From: Synergistaceae bacterium
Lineage (GTDB): Bacteria; Synergistota; Synergistia; Synergistales; Aminobacteriaceae
DNA: 64,000 nucleotides
Reading direction: 5' to 3'
NCBI GenBank assembly: GCA_018436595.1
Contig: JAHDLC010000035.1
Span: 28,264 to 92,263, forward strand
In this document: in pieces, positions 8,168-16,759 of the stretch
Numbering within the stretch: the stretch's first letter is position 1
How the letters are laid out: each line of letters opens with the position of its first letter
Notes under the pieces: generated by a model
Told to the model about the DNA's origin: nothing
Databases searched by the model: none
What the model saw: the letters and a program-made list of their open reading frames with translations, nothing else
Position numbers and translations under genes: made by a program

Positions 8168-8966
8168 CCTGCTGCAGTTCGAGTTCATGCGGAACGCCCT
8201 CTGGGCCGCCCTGCTCTGCAGCGGCCTGTGCGGCATCCTTGGGACCATGGTGGTGGTGAAGCGGTACGTGATCCTCGCCGGGGGTGTGGCCCATGCGGCC
8301 TACGGCGGGGTGGGACTCGCCCTTTTCCTCGGGATTTCTCCCAGGCTGGGCGCCGTGGGGTTCTCCCTGGCCCTGGCCCTGCTCATGGCCTGGGTCATGC
8401 TGAAGAAGGCCTCCCGGGCGGATGCCATCATCGGCGTTATCTGGGCCGCCGGCATGGCGGCGGGGATCATCTTCGCAGACCTCACCCCGGGCTACGGTTC
8501 GGATCTTATGAGCTACCTCTTCGGCAGCATCCTTACCGTGGCCAGGGAGGACCTGCTGCTCATGGCGGGGCTGCTGGCGGTGACCCTGTTCGTCGGGATG
8601 CTCTGGAGCCGCGAAATTGCCGCCTTCTCCTACGACGAGGATTTCGCCCGGACGAGGGGCGTGCCGGTGACACTGCTCCATTTCGTGGTGGTGGTGCTCA
8701 TCTCCGTGGCGGTGGTGCTCATCATCCGGGTGGTGGGGCTTATCCTGGTGATCGCCCTGCTGACCATCCCCCCGTCGGTGGCGGAAAAATATTCCAGGTC
8801 CCTCTGGACCATGATGGGGGTCTCCTGCCTCCTCAGCGCCGCCTTCTCCCTCGGGGGGCTCGCCCTGGCCGTGCGGTTCAACCTCACCGCGGGGGCGGTG
8901 ATCATCCTGGTGGCGTCGGCGGTCTACCTGGCGTCCCTGCTGCTCCCTTCCGGCGGAAGAAGGTAG
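8160..8966 (+). CDS. znuB: Metal ABC transporter permease, ZnuB-like
   Basis: A 268-residue integral membrane protein with about 8-9 hydrophobic segments. It has ABC-3 family features such as KRYVILAGGVAHAAYGG near residues 35-50 and the EDFARTRGVP coupling region. The start at 8160 overlaps the znuC stop, implying translational coupling. Together they form an importer lacking a neighbouring solute-binding protein. No terminator is evident in the 63 bases before the convergent TRAP permease gene. Confidence 0.87.
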   Translation: MTDLLQFEFMRNALWAALLCSGLCGILGTMVVVKRYVILAGGVAHAAYGGVGLALFLGISPRLGAVGFSLALALLMAWVMLKKASRADAIIGVIWAAGMAAGIIFADLTPGYGSDLMSYLFGSILTVAREDLLLMAGLLAVTLFVGMLWSREIAAFSYDEDFARTRGVPVTLLHFVVVVLISVAVVLIIRVVGLILVIALLTIPPSVAEKYSRSLWTMMGVSCLLSAAFSLGGLALAVRFNLTAGAVIILVASAVYLASLLLPSGGRR

Positions 8967-9029
8967 GAACCTTCCTCCGCCGTTTCCGTTTTTCCGTTGA
9001 ACTGTATTTTGCCGGCCTTTTTTTTCCTG

Positions 9030-10931
9030 TCAGCAGGCGGATTCAGCAGCCCGGGCCCTTCGTTTCTGCAGGAAAAAGACCAGGGCGAAAATGGACACTC
9101 CGAGAGCGTCCCAGATTCGTCCCGGTATGAAAAGGGGACCGGCGCACAGCACGAGGAGGATCCGTTCGTAGAAGAAGAGCGACGTGCTGAGGTATCCCTC
9201 GATGGCCGCAGCGAGGCTTGTCAGGGCGAACATGACGACAACCGTTGTGATGGCGAAATCAAGAAGGGAGCCCTGGAGCAGCATTTCCGGCCGGTAGTAG
9301 AAAAGGAAGGGGAGGATGTAGAGCCCCTTGGAGAATTTGAAGCTCGTGAACATGGTCCGCCAGGGATCCGCTTTTGCTATCCCGGCCGCGACGATGGCCG
9401 CCAGTCCGACAGGGGGTGTTATCTCCGAATTTATGCTGAACCAGATCATGATGAAGTGGGCGACCATGAGGGGAAAGCCCATATCCAGGAGCGCCGGGCC
9501 GACGGATATGGCCGTGATGATGTATGCGGCGCTGCTGGCCAGTCCCATGCCGAGAACCGTGGAGATGAGGCAGACGAGGATGATGGCGATGAAGGGGCTT
9601 CCCTGCGACAGGGCCGAGAAGAACCAGGAAAATTTAAGTCCGACCCCGGTCAGCCCTACGATGGAGAGAATAATGCCGATGCACCCGGTAAGGCTTCCGA
9701 TGCTCAGGAGATACTTTCCTCCGAGGACCATGCACTCGTAGAAATTTGTAAGGTCGATTCTCCGGGTTTTGCAGCCGTGGGTGACCAGGAGAGCGCCTAT
9801 TCCCGCCAGCGCCGCCGTGCCGGGGGCGTATCCCATGGCCATGACCACAACGATCAGCACGAGGGCGAAGAAATAGTGCCAGCCGTCACGGAGCACTGTT
9901 CCTACAGGTTCGATATCTTCGGATTCTGCTCTTCCTATGCGGTGTTTTTTCGCTTCAAAGTGGATGAAGAGAAAGACTGTGGCGAAATAGAGGAGAATAG
10001 GCGTCGTCGCAACGGTGGCGATGGTAATGTAGGGAATTTGGGTGAACTCGGCCATGAGGAAGGCGATGGCTCCCATGATCGGGGGCATGATCTGTCCTCC
10101 CGTGGATGCGGCGGCTTCGACCGCCCCTGCGACGTGGGGCCTGTACCCAACCCTGATCATCATGGGAATGGTGAACACGCCGGTGGAGGAGACATTCGCT
10201 ATGGCGCTTCCAGAAATGGAACCGATCATGGCGCTGCCTATGACGGCGGCTTTTGCCGGTCCTCCCACGGTGTTTTTCGTCAGGGCGAAGGCGAGGCGAA
10301 TAAAGAATTCTCCGGCTCCCGTCTTCTCAAGGAAGGCTCCGAAGATGATGAAGGGAGCCACGTAGAGGATCATCATCCGGGCGGACAGTCCGTAAAATCC
10401 CTCAAGCCCGGCGTAGATGCTGTTGACCACCCCCGCGAGATCTGCTCCCCTGTGTCCGAAGGCACCGGGTATAAGGTTGCCGAAAAAGGCGTATGCCAGG
10501 AGCACAAGCGAGACAGAAGTCAGTGCCCATCCGATGACCCGCCGTCCGATATCGAGGGCGACGAGTATCATGGCCGTTCCCATGATGACGTCGAGAGGTT
10601 CGAGGCTGCCGAGGCGCATAAACCGCTCGTTGTAGTCATACATGGCGTAGATCGAAGCTGCGATGGTGAGGGCTAGAACGAGTACATCCATCCCCAGGGA
10701 GAGGCGCCGGTGTCCCGGATTCCGTGAGAAGGGATAGATGACGGCCGTGAGAATGCAGACCGTCATCAGGAAGACGGCGTGTTTTATCACCACGTCCGTT
10801 CCTATGAAGACAGTCCAGTAGAGAATGAGAAACGAGAGGAACGCCAGGCCGAAGTTGACGAGATGAAGAGACGGACCGGAAAAGGATCGTTCAATGTTTG
10901 CCGTTTCAGTTTGCGGATTTCGCTTCTCCAT
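9030..10931 (-). CDS. TRAP transporter fused permease (4TM/12TM, TAXI type)
   Basis: 633 residues containing the small DctQ-like and large DctM-like membrane domains in one chain, as is usual for TAXI-type TRAP systems. Conserved large-subunit segments include GSAMIGSISGSAIANVSSTG, TPPVGLAAIVAAGIA and GGQIMPPIMGAIAFLMAEF. It uses ion gradients to import an organic acid or amino acid delivered by the binding protein encoded just upstream. ATG at 10931 has AAAGGAG 7 bases upstream; the open frame begins 18 bases earlier at a TTG. A hairpin followed by TTTTT separates it from the binding-protein gene. Confidence 0.92.
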   Translation of the reverse strand: MEKRNPQTETANIERSFSGPSLHLVNFGLAFLSFLILYWTVFIGTDVVIKHAVFLMTVCILTAVIYPFSRNPGHRRLSLGMDVLVLALTIAASIYAMYDYNERFMRLGSLEPLDVIMGTAMILVALDIGRRVIGWALTSVSLVLLAYAFFGNLIPGAFGHRGADLAGVVNSIYAGLEGFYGLSARMMILYVAPFIIFGAFLEKTGAGEFFIRLAFALTKNTVGGPAKAAVIGSAMIGSISGSAIANVSSTGVFTIPMMIRVGYRPHVAGAVEAAASTGGQIMPPIMGAIAFLMAEFTQIPYITIATVATTPILLYFATVFLFIHFEAKKHRIGRAESEDIEPVGTVLRDGWHYFFALVLIVVVMAMGYAPGTAALAGIGALLVTHGCKTRRIDLTNFYECMVLGGKYLLSIGSLTGCIGIILSIVGLTGVGLKFSWFFSALSQGSPFIAIILVCLISTVLGMGLASSAAYIITAISVGPALLDMGFPLMVAHFIMIWFSINSEITPPVGLAAIVAAGIAKADPWRTMFTSFKFSKGLYILPFLFYYRPEMLLQGSLLDFAITTVVVMFALTSLAAAIEGYLSTSLFFYERILLVLCAGPLFIPGRIWDALGVSIFALVFFLQKRRARAAESAC

Positions 10932-10947
10932 TGGAGCGGCTCCTTTC

Positions 10948-10984
10948 AAAAAGCCGGGCGCATGGATGGAAACATGCGCCCGGC
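10948..10984 (-). terminator. Attenuator hairpin between TAXI binding protein and permease
   Basis: A perfect 12-bp stem (10973-10984 with 10953-10964, GCCGGGCGCATG and complement) is followed on the minus strand by TTTTT (10948-10952). It lies between the binding-protein stop and the permease ribosome binding site. It probably lets only part of the transcription reach the permease, giving excess binding protein. Confidence 0.8.
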
Positions 10985-11004
10985 AGCAAAACGATTATTT
11001 TCCG

Positions 11005-11964
11005 CTATTTCAGAACTCCGGCTTCTTTAAAGAACTTCTCTGCGCCCGGGTGAAGAGGAATGGGTATCCATCTGGCCGCATTTTCAAGAGACATCCCCTT
11101 GCCCGCCGCGTGAACTTTTGCCATGTACTTCAGCCCATCGGGGCTGTAGGCGGCCTTCACCATCTCGTACACCACGTTTTCATCCACGTCGGCCCGAACG
11201 CCCCACATGGCTCCTGAGCCAACGGTTTCAACGTCCGCATCCACGCCTTTATAGGTCCCGGCGGGAAGGGAAAGGGGAAGGTACTGGGGTTTTTCTGCGA
11301 TCAGCTTGTCCCTGAAACCGGGGGCGAAGGTGATGAGCACCAGGTCATGGGTAAGTGCAAGCTCGGAGATTGTGGGTGTGGGAAGGGTCGAGACTTCCAT
11401 GACGGCGTCCACCTGGCCGGCCTTCAGGGCTTCCATGGCCTCCCTTGCGGGGAGGTAGACGACTTTCTTGAAATCCTTTTCGGGGTCAAGACCGTGGGCC
11501 CGGACCCAGTCGAAGAACTGCTGGTGCATGGAGCCTCCGGGGGACCCTGCACAGACGACCTTTCCCTTCAGGTCGAGGTAGGTTTTGATCCCCGTGGATG
11601 CGAGGGTGTAGGGCTGGCCGTACTGGAGATACAGAATGCCCATGCCGCGCATCTTGTTGAAAGCCTTCTTGTAGGGGGCTTTGCCTTCGAAGGCGAGGGG
11701 CGGGTCGATGGTGTTGAGCATGCCGATCTCGGCCTGCCCCGAATCGAGCCTGTTGATGTTCTCATTGACTCCGCCTGAAGTGACGGCGGTTACCTCCACT
11801 CCGGGGGCATTCTTGGTCACGAAGTCGGCAAGGCCTCCGCCGATCGCGTAGAACCCGCCTCCCATAGAACCGGTGGAGAAATTGAGCTGCACCGTCGCCG
11901 CAAACGCGGCCGTTCCGAAAAGAAGGAGCACCGCAACTGCCAATGCAGATCTGAATACCTTCAT
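11005..11964 (-). CDS. TAXI family TRAP transporter solute-binding protein
   Basis: 319 residues with a signal peptide of about 22 residues (MKVFRSALAVAVLLLFGTAAFAA). The mature protein starts with NFSTGSMGGGFYAIGGGLADF, the binding-pocket start typical of TAXI proteins. SGGVNENINRLDSGQAEIGM and GSPGGSMHQ follow. It captures a carboxylate or amino acid (glutamate-like in known members) in the periplasm for the fused permease. AAGGAGGT precedes the ATG. It is part of the operon starting at the GntR gene. Confidence 0.92.
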   Translation of the reverse strand: MKVFRSALAVAVLLLFGTAAFAATVQLNFSTGSMGGGFYAIGGGLADFVTKNAPGVEVTAVTSGGVNENINRLDSGQAEIGMLNTIDPPLAFEGKAPYKKAFNKMRGMGILYLQYGQPYTLASTGIKTYLDLKGKVVCAGSPGGSMHQQFFDWVRAHGLDPEKDFKKVVYLPAREAMEALKAGQVDAVMEVSTLPTPTISELALTHDLVLITFAPGFRDKLIAEKPQYLPLSLPAGTYKGVDADVETVGSGAMWGVRADVDENVVYEMVKAAYSPDGLKYMAKVHAAGKGMSLENAARWIPIPLHPGAEKFFKEAGVLK

Positions 11965-12033
11965 GCTGTTACCTCCTTTTGTCCCGCTCTGTTGTTTCTG
12001 TCAATGCAACCTTCGCAGCGCTGTATCGTTTCC

Positions 12034-12435
12034 TTATTCCTGGCTGAAGACCTTCCGCAGCTCCGGCTTCAGGAAGGACTGAACTTCAAGGGCATATCCC
12101 TCCGGATCTTCGAAGAAAAAGGCCTCTATGGAAATTTCCGGTTTGAGGAGCAGTTCCGACGTGATTGTTACATTTTCCCTGCGCAGGTGCTCCCACCACT
12201 CCCGAACATCGTTCACCACAAGAGTGACGAGAACGCTGCTCTCGTTCACCGGTGCGGAACAGTGTCCGTGGTTCTCGTCGACGATGCCGAGAAAGGCCGT
12301 GCCCTGCACCCTGTATATCCGGCAGGTCCCCTGGTCGTCGGCGAGCTCGAATCCCATGATCCTCTCGTAGAAATCCCGCGCTCTTTCAAAGTTCCTGTAG
12401 TAGAAAAACGTGATCTGCGAACAAATTTCAGGCAT
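12034..12435 (-). CDS. VOC family (glyoxalase/dioxygenase superfamily) protein
   Basis: 133 residues with a single vicinal-oxygen-chelate fold: an N-terminal ITFFYYRNFERARDFYERIMGF, a central VLVTLVVNDVREWW, and a C-terminal FFFEDPEGYALEVQSF with the glutamate usual for metal binding. The substrate is unknown; family members include lactoylglutathione lyase, epimerases and ring-cleavage enzymes. The ATG at 12435 follows AGGGGGA. Another in-frame ATG at 12474 begins 1 base past the GntR stop but lacks a ribosome binding site. Position between regulator and transporter suggests it acts on the imported compound. Confidence 0.75.
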   Translation of the reverse strand: MPEICSQITFFYYRNFERARDFYERIMGFELADDQGTCRIYRVQGTAFLGIVDENHGHCSAPVNESSVLVTLVVNDVREWWEHLRRENVTITSELLLKPEISIEAFFFEDPEGYALEVQSFLKPELRKVFSQE

Positions 12436-12475
12436 TCCGAAGTCCCCCTGTTCATTGTTTTCCGCGGCCTTCATT

Positions 12476-13198
12476 TCAGCGGCGTTCAACCGGTTCCGCA
12501 GGCGCTGCGGCTCCTTCCGTCGATCTGTCCCCCTTCCAGTATTCGCAGTTTTCGAGGACATGAATTTCGATGATCTTCCGGGTGTGCTCCCCGTCGCGCG
12601 ATTTCACGGCCTCCACTATCTCCTGGTGCTGCTCCCAGCTTGGACGGCGGGGGTGATGGGGTGTTTCCACGTCCTCCACTCCCGTGTAGAACGTGGCGTA
12701 GAGAAGGGTGTACATGATGGAGCGCCAGTAGACGGGGCTGAACGCCCTCGTGATGTAGCCGTTTCCCGCGAGCTCCACGAGGGTGAAGTGGAAAAGTCCG
12801 TTGAGGGATGCGTACTCCCCTTTCCGTATACCCGTATCGAAAAGTTCCCGCTGCCGGCGGATAATGTCCGTGAGGTTTTCGATAGCGTGCTCCGGACACT
12901 TTTCAGCGAGCAGAAATCCTGCCATTCCTTCCAGGGCGGCACGGGCATAAAAAACGTCCCGCATATCATTCCCGGAGAGTACCGGGAGGACATACCCCTT
13001 CCTTCCCGGAGTCTTGAAGAGAACGCCTTCGGCAACGAGGCGTCCCAGGGCGGTGCGGAGGGGAGTGCGGCTCATTCCGAACCGCTCGGTGAGGTCCGTT
13101 TCGTAAATGCGTTCTCCTGGGCGTATTTCCCTGGTGCGAATCAGCTCGAAAAGTGTCTGGAACGCCCGCTCCTCTGCTTGCTGGCTTTTTTTTGCCAT
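12476..13198 (-). CDS. GntR/FadR-type transcriptional regulator (FCD domain)
   Basis: 240 residues. An N-terminal winged helix (GERIYETDLTERFGMSRTPLRTAL, residues about 27-50) is followed by an FCD ligand-binding domain with metal-coordinating positions in LNGLFHFTLVELAGN and the late HVLENCEYW helix. It probably represses its own operon (GntR-VOC-TAXI-permease) and responds to the transported substrate. ATG at 13198 with AAGGGGACGAG upstream is preferred to an ATG at 13246 that lies inside a perfect palindrome, the likely operator. The stop is 1 base from an ATG in the VOC gene frame. Confidence 0.88.
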   Translation of the reverse strand: MAKKSQQAEERAFQTLFELIRTREIRPGERIYETDLTERFGMSRTPLRTALGRLVAEGVLFKTPGRKGYVLPVLSGNDMRDVFYARAALEGMAGFLLAEKCPEHAIENLTDIIRRQRELFDTGIRKGEYASLNGLFHFTLVELAGNGYITRAFSPVYWRSIMYTLLYATFYTGVEDVETPHHPRRPSWEQHQEIVEAVKSRDGEHTRKIIEIHVLENCEYWKGDRSTEGAAAPAEPVERR

Positions 13199-13223
13199 AG
13201 GCTCGTCCCCTTGTGGATGTTTT

Positions 13224-13246
13224 ATGGATACACATTGTGTATCCAT
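13224..13246. promoter_or_regulatory. Palindromic operator in the GntR leader
   Basis: ATGGATACAC-N3-GTGTATCCAT is a perfect 10-bp dyad located about 12-35 bases downstream of the predicted transcription start and 26 bases upstream of the GntR start codon. The GTAT/ATAC core resembles GntR-family operators. A second dyad (CGATCTAT-N8-ATAGATCG, 13252-13275) overlaps the -10 box. Confidence 0.7.
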
Positions 13247-13264
13247 AAAGTCGATCTATCCTGC

Positions 13265-13292
13265 ATTATAGATCGTGTTAAAAATATGTCAA
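13265..13292 (-). promoter_or_regulatory. Near-consensus sigma-70 promoter of the GntR-TAXI operon
   Basis: Minus strand: TTGACA (13287-13292), 16-base spacer, TATAAT (13265-13270). Both hexamers match consensus, as expected for a strong promoter kept in check by the adjacent operators. Confidence 0.82.
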
Positions 13293-13308
13293 TCCGTTTC
13301 TTCCCCCG

Positions 13309-13348
13309 TACAAAAGCAAAAGGAGAGAGAACATCATATTCTCTCTCC
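13309..13348 (-). terminator. Terminator of the psd-pssA-ROK-DegT operon
   Basis: Minus-strand stem GGAGAGAGA / TCTCTCTCC (13340-13348 with 13322-13330) is followed by TTTTGCTTTTG. It lies 30 bases past the stop of the DegT-like gene. Confidence 0.75.
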
Positions 13349-13377
13349 ACGTATGGGTGCCGGGAAAAAAAGTGAGG

Positions 13378-14382
13378 TCACCCTCCCTGATACAAGGGCT
13401 GTGAGGCTTTCCATTCCAGGTATATTGCGGAAAGCTGATTCAGGCTGTTTTCCTCCATCCTCTCATCGCAGGGCAGGATTACCACTTTTCCGCTCCTGGC
13501 CTGCGGCACTCCCGGAGGAAGCTCCCAGGAAAGAGGGGGCTCGAATCCGGCGGCCCGAAGTCTTCTTTCAAGCTCCGCTCCGCCCTTTTCCGTCCGGACC
13601 GGCAGACCGAGAGGAACGGCGTCCCTGCCTGAAGGAAGAGGAATACCGAGAAGCCCGGCCAGGAGTCGGCAGTTGTTTCTCCTGGCGCCGGGTATGGACA
13701 CCCACTCTGTTCTTTCAAGGATGAACCGCCCCGCTTCGGAAGGCGCCCTGACGGCTGAATCGCCGTCCAGCAGTTCTTCTCCCCTGAGGAGAAGTTCCCG
13801 GGATCCCGAGATCATGCCCAGGGTCTTTGCGGAGATGAAAGCCTCGAGAGGGGGCTCCAGTTCGGTCTTCAGCGGTATGCGGGAGAGGAGCAGTGCACCG
13901 TCGGGTACAGGAAGAAGTTTCCGGAAGCTGTAGAGGACGAAATCGCCGAAGGATCCCACCCCGGGGGTGAAGAGAGCGTGGGCACAGTCCTCTACTATGA
14001 TGGGTCGTTTTTCCGCCGGAAGGGCCTCCAGGACCCGTTCCGCCGCTCTGTTGGGGAAGCCGCAGAAATGGATGTACAGGAAGAGATCTCCCGGCGCTGT
14101 TCCTGAAGAGGAGATTTCGTCGGGGGAAGAGTAGAATCTCACCTCGAACCCTCTCCGCAGCAGGGGCAGCGCGAGGGAGGCGCAGCACAGGGACGGAAGC
14201 CAGGCACGGCCTGACATCCGTGACGGCGGGAGAGAGTCCAGTGCCGTGGCCAGGGCCATCCTGCCCGTGCCCACGGAAAGGGAGAACCTCCCGTCCAGGG
14301 GAAGGATGCCGAGAAGGTGCCCGGAAACCGGGGGAGCCTGGAGTATGTCCCGGGGAAGGCGGAATTCGGCGGGAAATTTCAC
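13378..14382 (-). CDS. DegT/DnrJ/EryC1-like PLP-dependent aminotransferase homologue
   Basis: 334 residues resembling the DegT sugar aminotransferase fold. SVGTGRMALATAL is a substrate/PLP segment, IIVEDCAHAL matches the conserved Asp that contacts the PLP ring nitrogen, and FVLYSFRKLLPVPDGALL matches the Lys-containing PLP loop. The sequence is shorter and more divergent than canonical members, so activity on a nucleotide sugar is uncertain. It starts at GTG 14382 with a weak ribosome binding site, 40 bases after the ROK gene, and is the last gene of the phospholipid operon. Confidence 0.7.
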   Translation of the reverse strand: MKFPAEFRLPRDILQAPPVSGHLLGILPLDGRFSLSVGTGRMALATALDSLPPSRMSGRAWLPSLCCASLALPLLRRGFEVRFYSSPDEISSSGTAPGDLFLYIHFCGFPNRAAERVLEALPAEKRPIIVEDCAHALFTPGVGSFGDFVLYSFRKLLPVPDGALLLSRIPLKTELEPPLEAFISAKTLGMISGSRELLLRGEELLDGDSAVRAPSEAGRFILERTEWVSIPGARRNNCRLLAGLLGIPLPSGRDAVPLGLPVRTEKGGAELERRLRAAGFEPPLSWELPPGVPQARSGKVVILPCDERMEENSLNQLSAIYLEWKASQPLYQGG

Positions 14383-14422
14383 TTTCGTTCGGGAACCCGG
14401 CGCTGAACTCCGGGAGGGGGGA

Positions 14423-15289
14423 TCAGTCCCGGGTCAGGGCGGCCGCGCCGATGGTGGCGGCGTCGTTCCCGAGGAGACTCAGCCTGAGGTCCAGGGTCTT
14501 CCGGAAAGGGGCGGCGAGGTAGTCCAGCACCCGCGGCCTGAGGACGGCGAGAAAATCCTCTCCCCTGCTCAGCCCTCCGCCGAGGATGACGGCCTGGGGA
14601 TCCAGGAGGTGGATTGCTGAGGCGATGCCCTTGGCGAGGTGGTCGAGTCCCCTGTCCCAGAGGGGGGCTACCGTGGGGTTGGTCCTGCGGGTCCACAGGT
14701 ATTTCAGGTCAGGCTGGAGCCCCATGGCTGTGGCCTGGCGCTCGAGGGCGTCGGCTCCGCTGATCCCCTCGAGGTGGCCGTGGGAGCCGCAGCCGCAGGG
14801 TTCGCCCGACCCCACCACCAGGTGTCCCGGTTCTCCCGCCATGCCGTGAAAGCCCTTCAGGATCCTTCCGCCGATGACGATGGCCCCGCCGATGCCCGTT
14901 CCGAGGGCCAGGAGAAGAAAATCGTCCATGCCGACGGCGGCTCCGCCCCATCCCTCGCCGAGGGCGTGGCAGTTGGCGTCGTTTTCCATGGCCACGGGGA
15001 GGCCGATTTTCGAGGAGAGCATTTTCCGGAGGGGAAGGCCGTTCCAGCCCGAAAAGTTGGGAAGGAGCAGGGCCGTCTCCCGGGCGGCGTCGAGCACCCC
15101 CGGGATGCCGACTCCCACTGGGCAGCCGCTGCAGGCACCAAGGGACTTCGCCATGGCGGCGATCTGGGAGAGAACCCCGTCAGGTTCCCGCCCGGAAGTG
15201 GGCTCGGAGATCCTCCGCAGGATATGGCCGTCCTCCACGAGGGCGGCGGCTATCTTGTGTCCTCCGAGGTCCACTCCCACCGCTTTCAT
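14423..15289 (-). CDS. ROK family sugar kinase (glucokinase-like)
   Basis: 288 residues. Phosphate-binding VGVDLGGHKIAAALV starts the protein; the catalytic region MENDANCHALGEGW contains the catalytic Asp; GTGIGGAIVIGGRILKG is the second phosphate motif. GEPGHLVVG...CGCGSHGHLE provides the zinc-binding His/Cys cluster of ROK proteins. There is no N-terminal helix-turn-helix, so it is a kinase rather than a ROK repressor. It probably phosphorylates glucose or an N-acetylated hexosamine; the sugar cannot be chosen from sequence. The start codon lies 7 bases after the pssA stop. Confidence 0.87.
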   Translation of the reverse strand: MKAVGVDLGGHKIAAALVEDGHILRRISEPTSGREPDGVLSQIAAMAKSLGACSGCPVGVGIPGVLDAARETALLLPNFSGWNGLPLRKMLSSKIGLPVAMENDANCHALGEGWGGAAVGMDDFLLLALGTGIGGAIVIGGRILKGFHGMAGEPGHLVVGSGEPCGCGSHGHLEGISGADALERQATAMGLQPDLKYLWTRRTNPTVAPLWDRGLDHLAKGIASAIHLLDPQAVILGGGLSRGEDFLAVLRPRVLDYLAAPFRKTLDLRLSLLGNDAATIGAAALTRD

Positions 15290-15296
15290 GGCCGGT

Positions 15297-16076
15297 CTAC
15301 TGCTCCACCCGCTTCGGTGCGGAACGCTTGTGGATCATGGGTCCCGTAAGGACGTACACAAGGCATCCCAGCACGAGAATGGAGGCGATCCACGCTGCGT
15401 ACGTGTCGCTGAGAATCCACAGCAGAAGAACCACCAGGGCCGCAGGGGCGAAGTACTTCACCTTGTTCGACGGCTTGGGGTAGCGGAGGTTCGAGAGCTG
15501 CAGGGAGATCATGACGAGGATCAGGAACTGGAAAACCAGGGAGACCGGACCCGTGACCAGGATGTGGTCATCCGGGTACAGTACCTGGGCGGCAAAGGCG
15601 GAAAGGGCGATCCACGACGAGTTGACGGTGATGGGGAGGCCGATGAAGCCTCCCTGGCCCCGGAGGGGGTCCTTCAGACGGAACTTGGAAAGCCGCAGGG
15701 CCCCAGAGAAGACGATGGCCGATGGCAGGATGGTTCTCCAGAAGGGGCTGGGCCCGTGGAGCAGCAGGGCGTACATCAGCACCGCCGGGGCGGCTCCGAA
15801 GGCCGAAAAATCTACGAAGGTGTCGAGTTCGGCGCCGAAGTCGGTGGAGCCCTTGAGCCACCGGGCGAGGTTGCCGTCCAGTCCGTCCAGGATGAGGGCG
15901 AGCATGATGTACTGGGCGGAGCGGGCCAGGAGGGCCGGCACGCCGAGCCGCATGGATTCCAGGGTGGAAAGGATGCTGGCGAAGCCGAAGAAGAGCGCCG
16001 AAAGGGTCACCAGGGTCGGGACGATACGGCGCCAGTTGGCCAGGGTCCGGAGCTTCTGGAGGTGGTCCTTCGTCAT
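15297..16076 (-). CDS. pssA: CDP-diacylglycerol-serine O-phosphatidyltransferase
   Basis: A 259-residue membrane enzyme of the CDP-alcohol phosphatidyltransferase family, joining serine to CDP-diacylglycerol to make phosphatidylserine. The catalytic aspartate motif DGLDGNLARWLKGST plus the following FGAELDTFVDF is near residues 63-90, and several hydrophobic helices follow. It begins 2 bases after the psd stop, so the two successive enzymes of phosphatidylethanolamine synthesis are translated together. Confidence 0.92.
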   Translation of the reverse strand: MTKDHLQKLRTLANWRRIVPTLVTLSALFFGFASILSTLESMRLGVPALLARSAQYIMLALILDGLDGNLARWLKGSTDFGAELDTFVDFSAFGAAPAVLMYALLLHGPSPFWRTILPSAIVFSGALRLSKFRLKDPLRGQGGFIGLPITVNSSWIALSAFAAQVLYPDDHILVTGPVSLVFQFLILVMISLQLSNLRYPKPSNKVKYFAPAALVVLLLWILSDTYAAWIASILVLGCLVYVLTGPMIHKRSAPKRVEQ

Positions 16077-16078
16077 GA

Positions 16079-16759
16079 TTACCGGTTCTCCCTGTTCACG
16101 ATCCGGGCGATGACGGTCTGGCCTGCGGTCACCTGTTCGCCTATTTGGGCGAGAATCTCGATGTCACCCTTGGGGAAGTACATATCGAGCCGGGAGCCGA
16201 ACTTCATCATGCCGAATCTCTGGCCTCTCCTCACGGACACCGTCTTGTCGGGACGGAGCCAGTAGACAACCCTGCGGCACACGGGCCCCACGATCTGCGT
16301 CATGAGGCATGACGTTCCCTCTCCCTTGACGAGGATGGTATTGTGCTGGTTCACGTCGGAAGATTTTTCGTCGAAGGTGAAGAGTCTCTTTCCGGGGAAG
16401 TAGCCGAGGAAGGTGGAGGAGCCCCCGATGGGGAAACGGTTCACGTGGACGTCGAGAAGACTGAGGAAGATGCTGATGCGCACGGTGTCTGTCTTCAGGT
16501 ATTCACCTTCGTAGACTTCGGCGATCTTGGCAAGCTTGCCGCTGGCCGCCGCGACGACCAGCCCCGGGTCGGACGGTGTGGCCCTGTCGGGATCCCGGAA
16601 GAAAAAGAGCATGTAGCCGGCCGAAATATTGGCCAGCAGCAGTCCCAGGAACAGGGACGTACCGCCGGAAACGCCGAAGAGCAGGAAAAGCAGGCACATG
16701 ACCGCTCCGAACGCTGCCGAAGCAAAAAGAAACGGTTTTACCTCTGGACGGAATTTCAT
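16079..16759 (-). CDS. psd: Phosphatidylserine decarboxylase proenzyme (short form)
   Basis: 226 residues, the compact Psd form. Two N-terminal hydrophobic helices (residues about 9-55) precede the catalytic domain with FLSLLDVHVNRFP. Self-cleavage at Gly188-Ser189 in MMKFGSRLDMYFP would generate the pyruvoyl prosthetic group. It decarboxylates phosphatidylserine to phosphatidylethanolamine. AGGGGG precedes the ATG. TATAAT in the reverse direction at about 16796-16801 is a plausible -10 box for the psd-pssA-ROK-DegT operon. Confidence 0.92.
   Translation of the reverse strand: MKFRPEVKPFLFASAAFGAVMCLLFLLFGVSGGTSLFLGLLLANISAGYMLFFFRDPDRATPSDPGLVVAAASGKLAKIAEVYEGEYLKTDTVRISIFLSLLDVHVNRFPIGGSSTFLGYFPGKRLFTFDEKSSDVNQHNTILVKGEGTSCLMTQIVGPVCRRVVYWLRPDKTVSVRRGQRFGMMKFGSRLDMYFPKGDIEILAQIGEQVTAGQTVIARIVNRENR

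Noticed and set aside
8997..10676. 559-residue plus-strand ORF opposite the TRAP permease
   Set aside because: Antisense to a recognisable 12-TM permease and made of charged low-complexity sequence.
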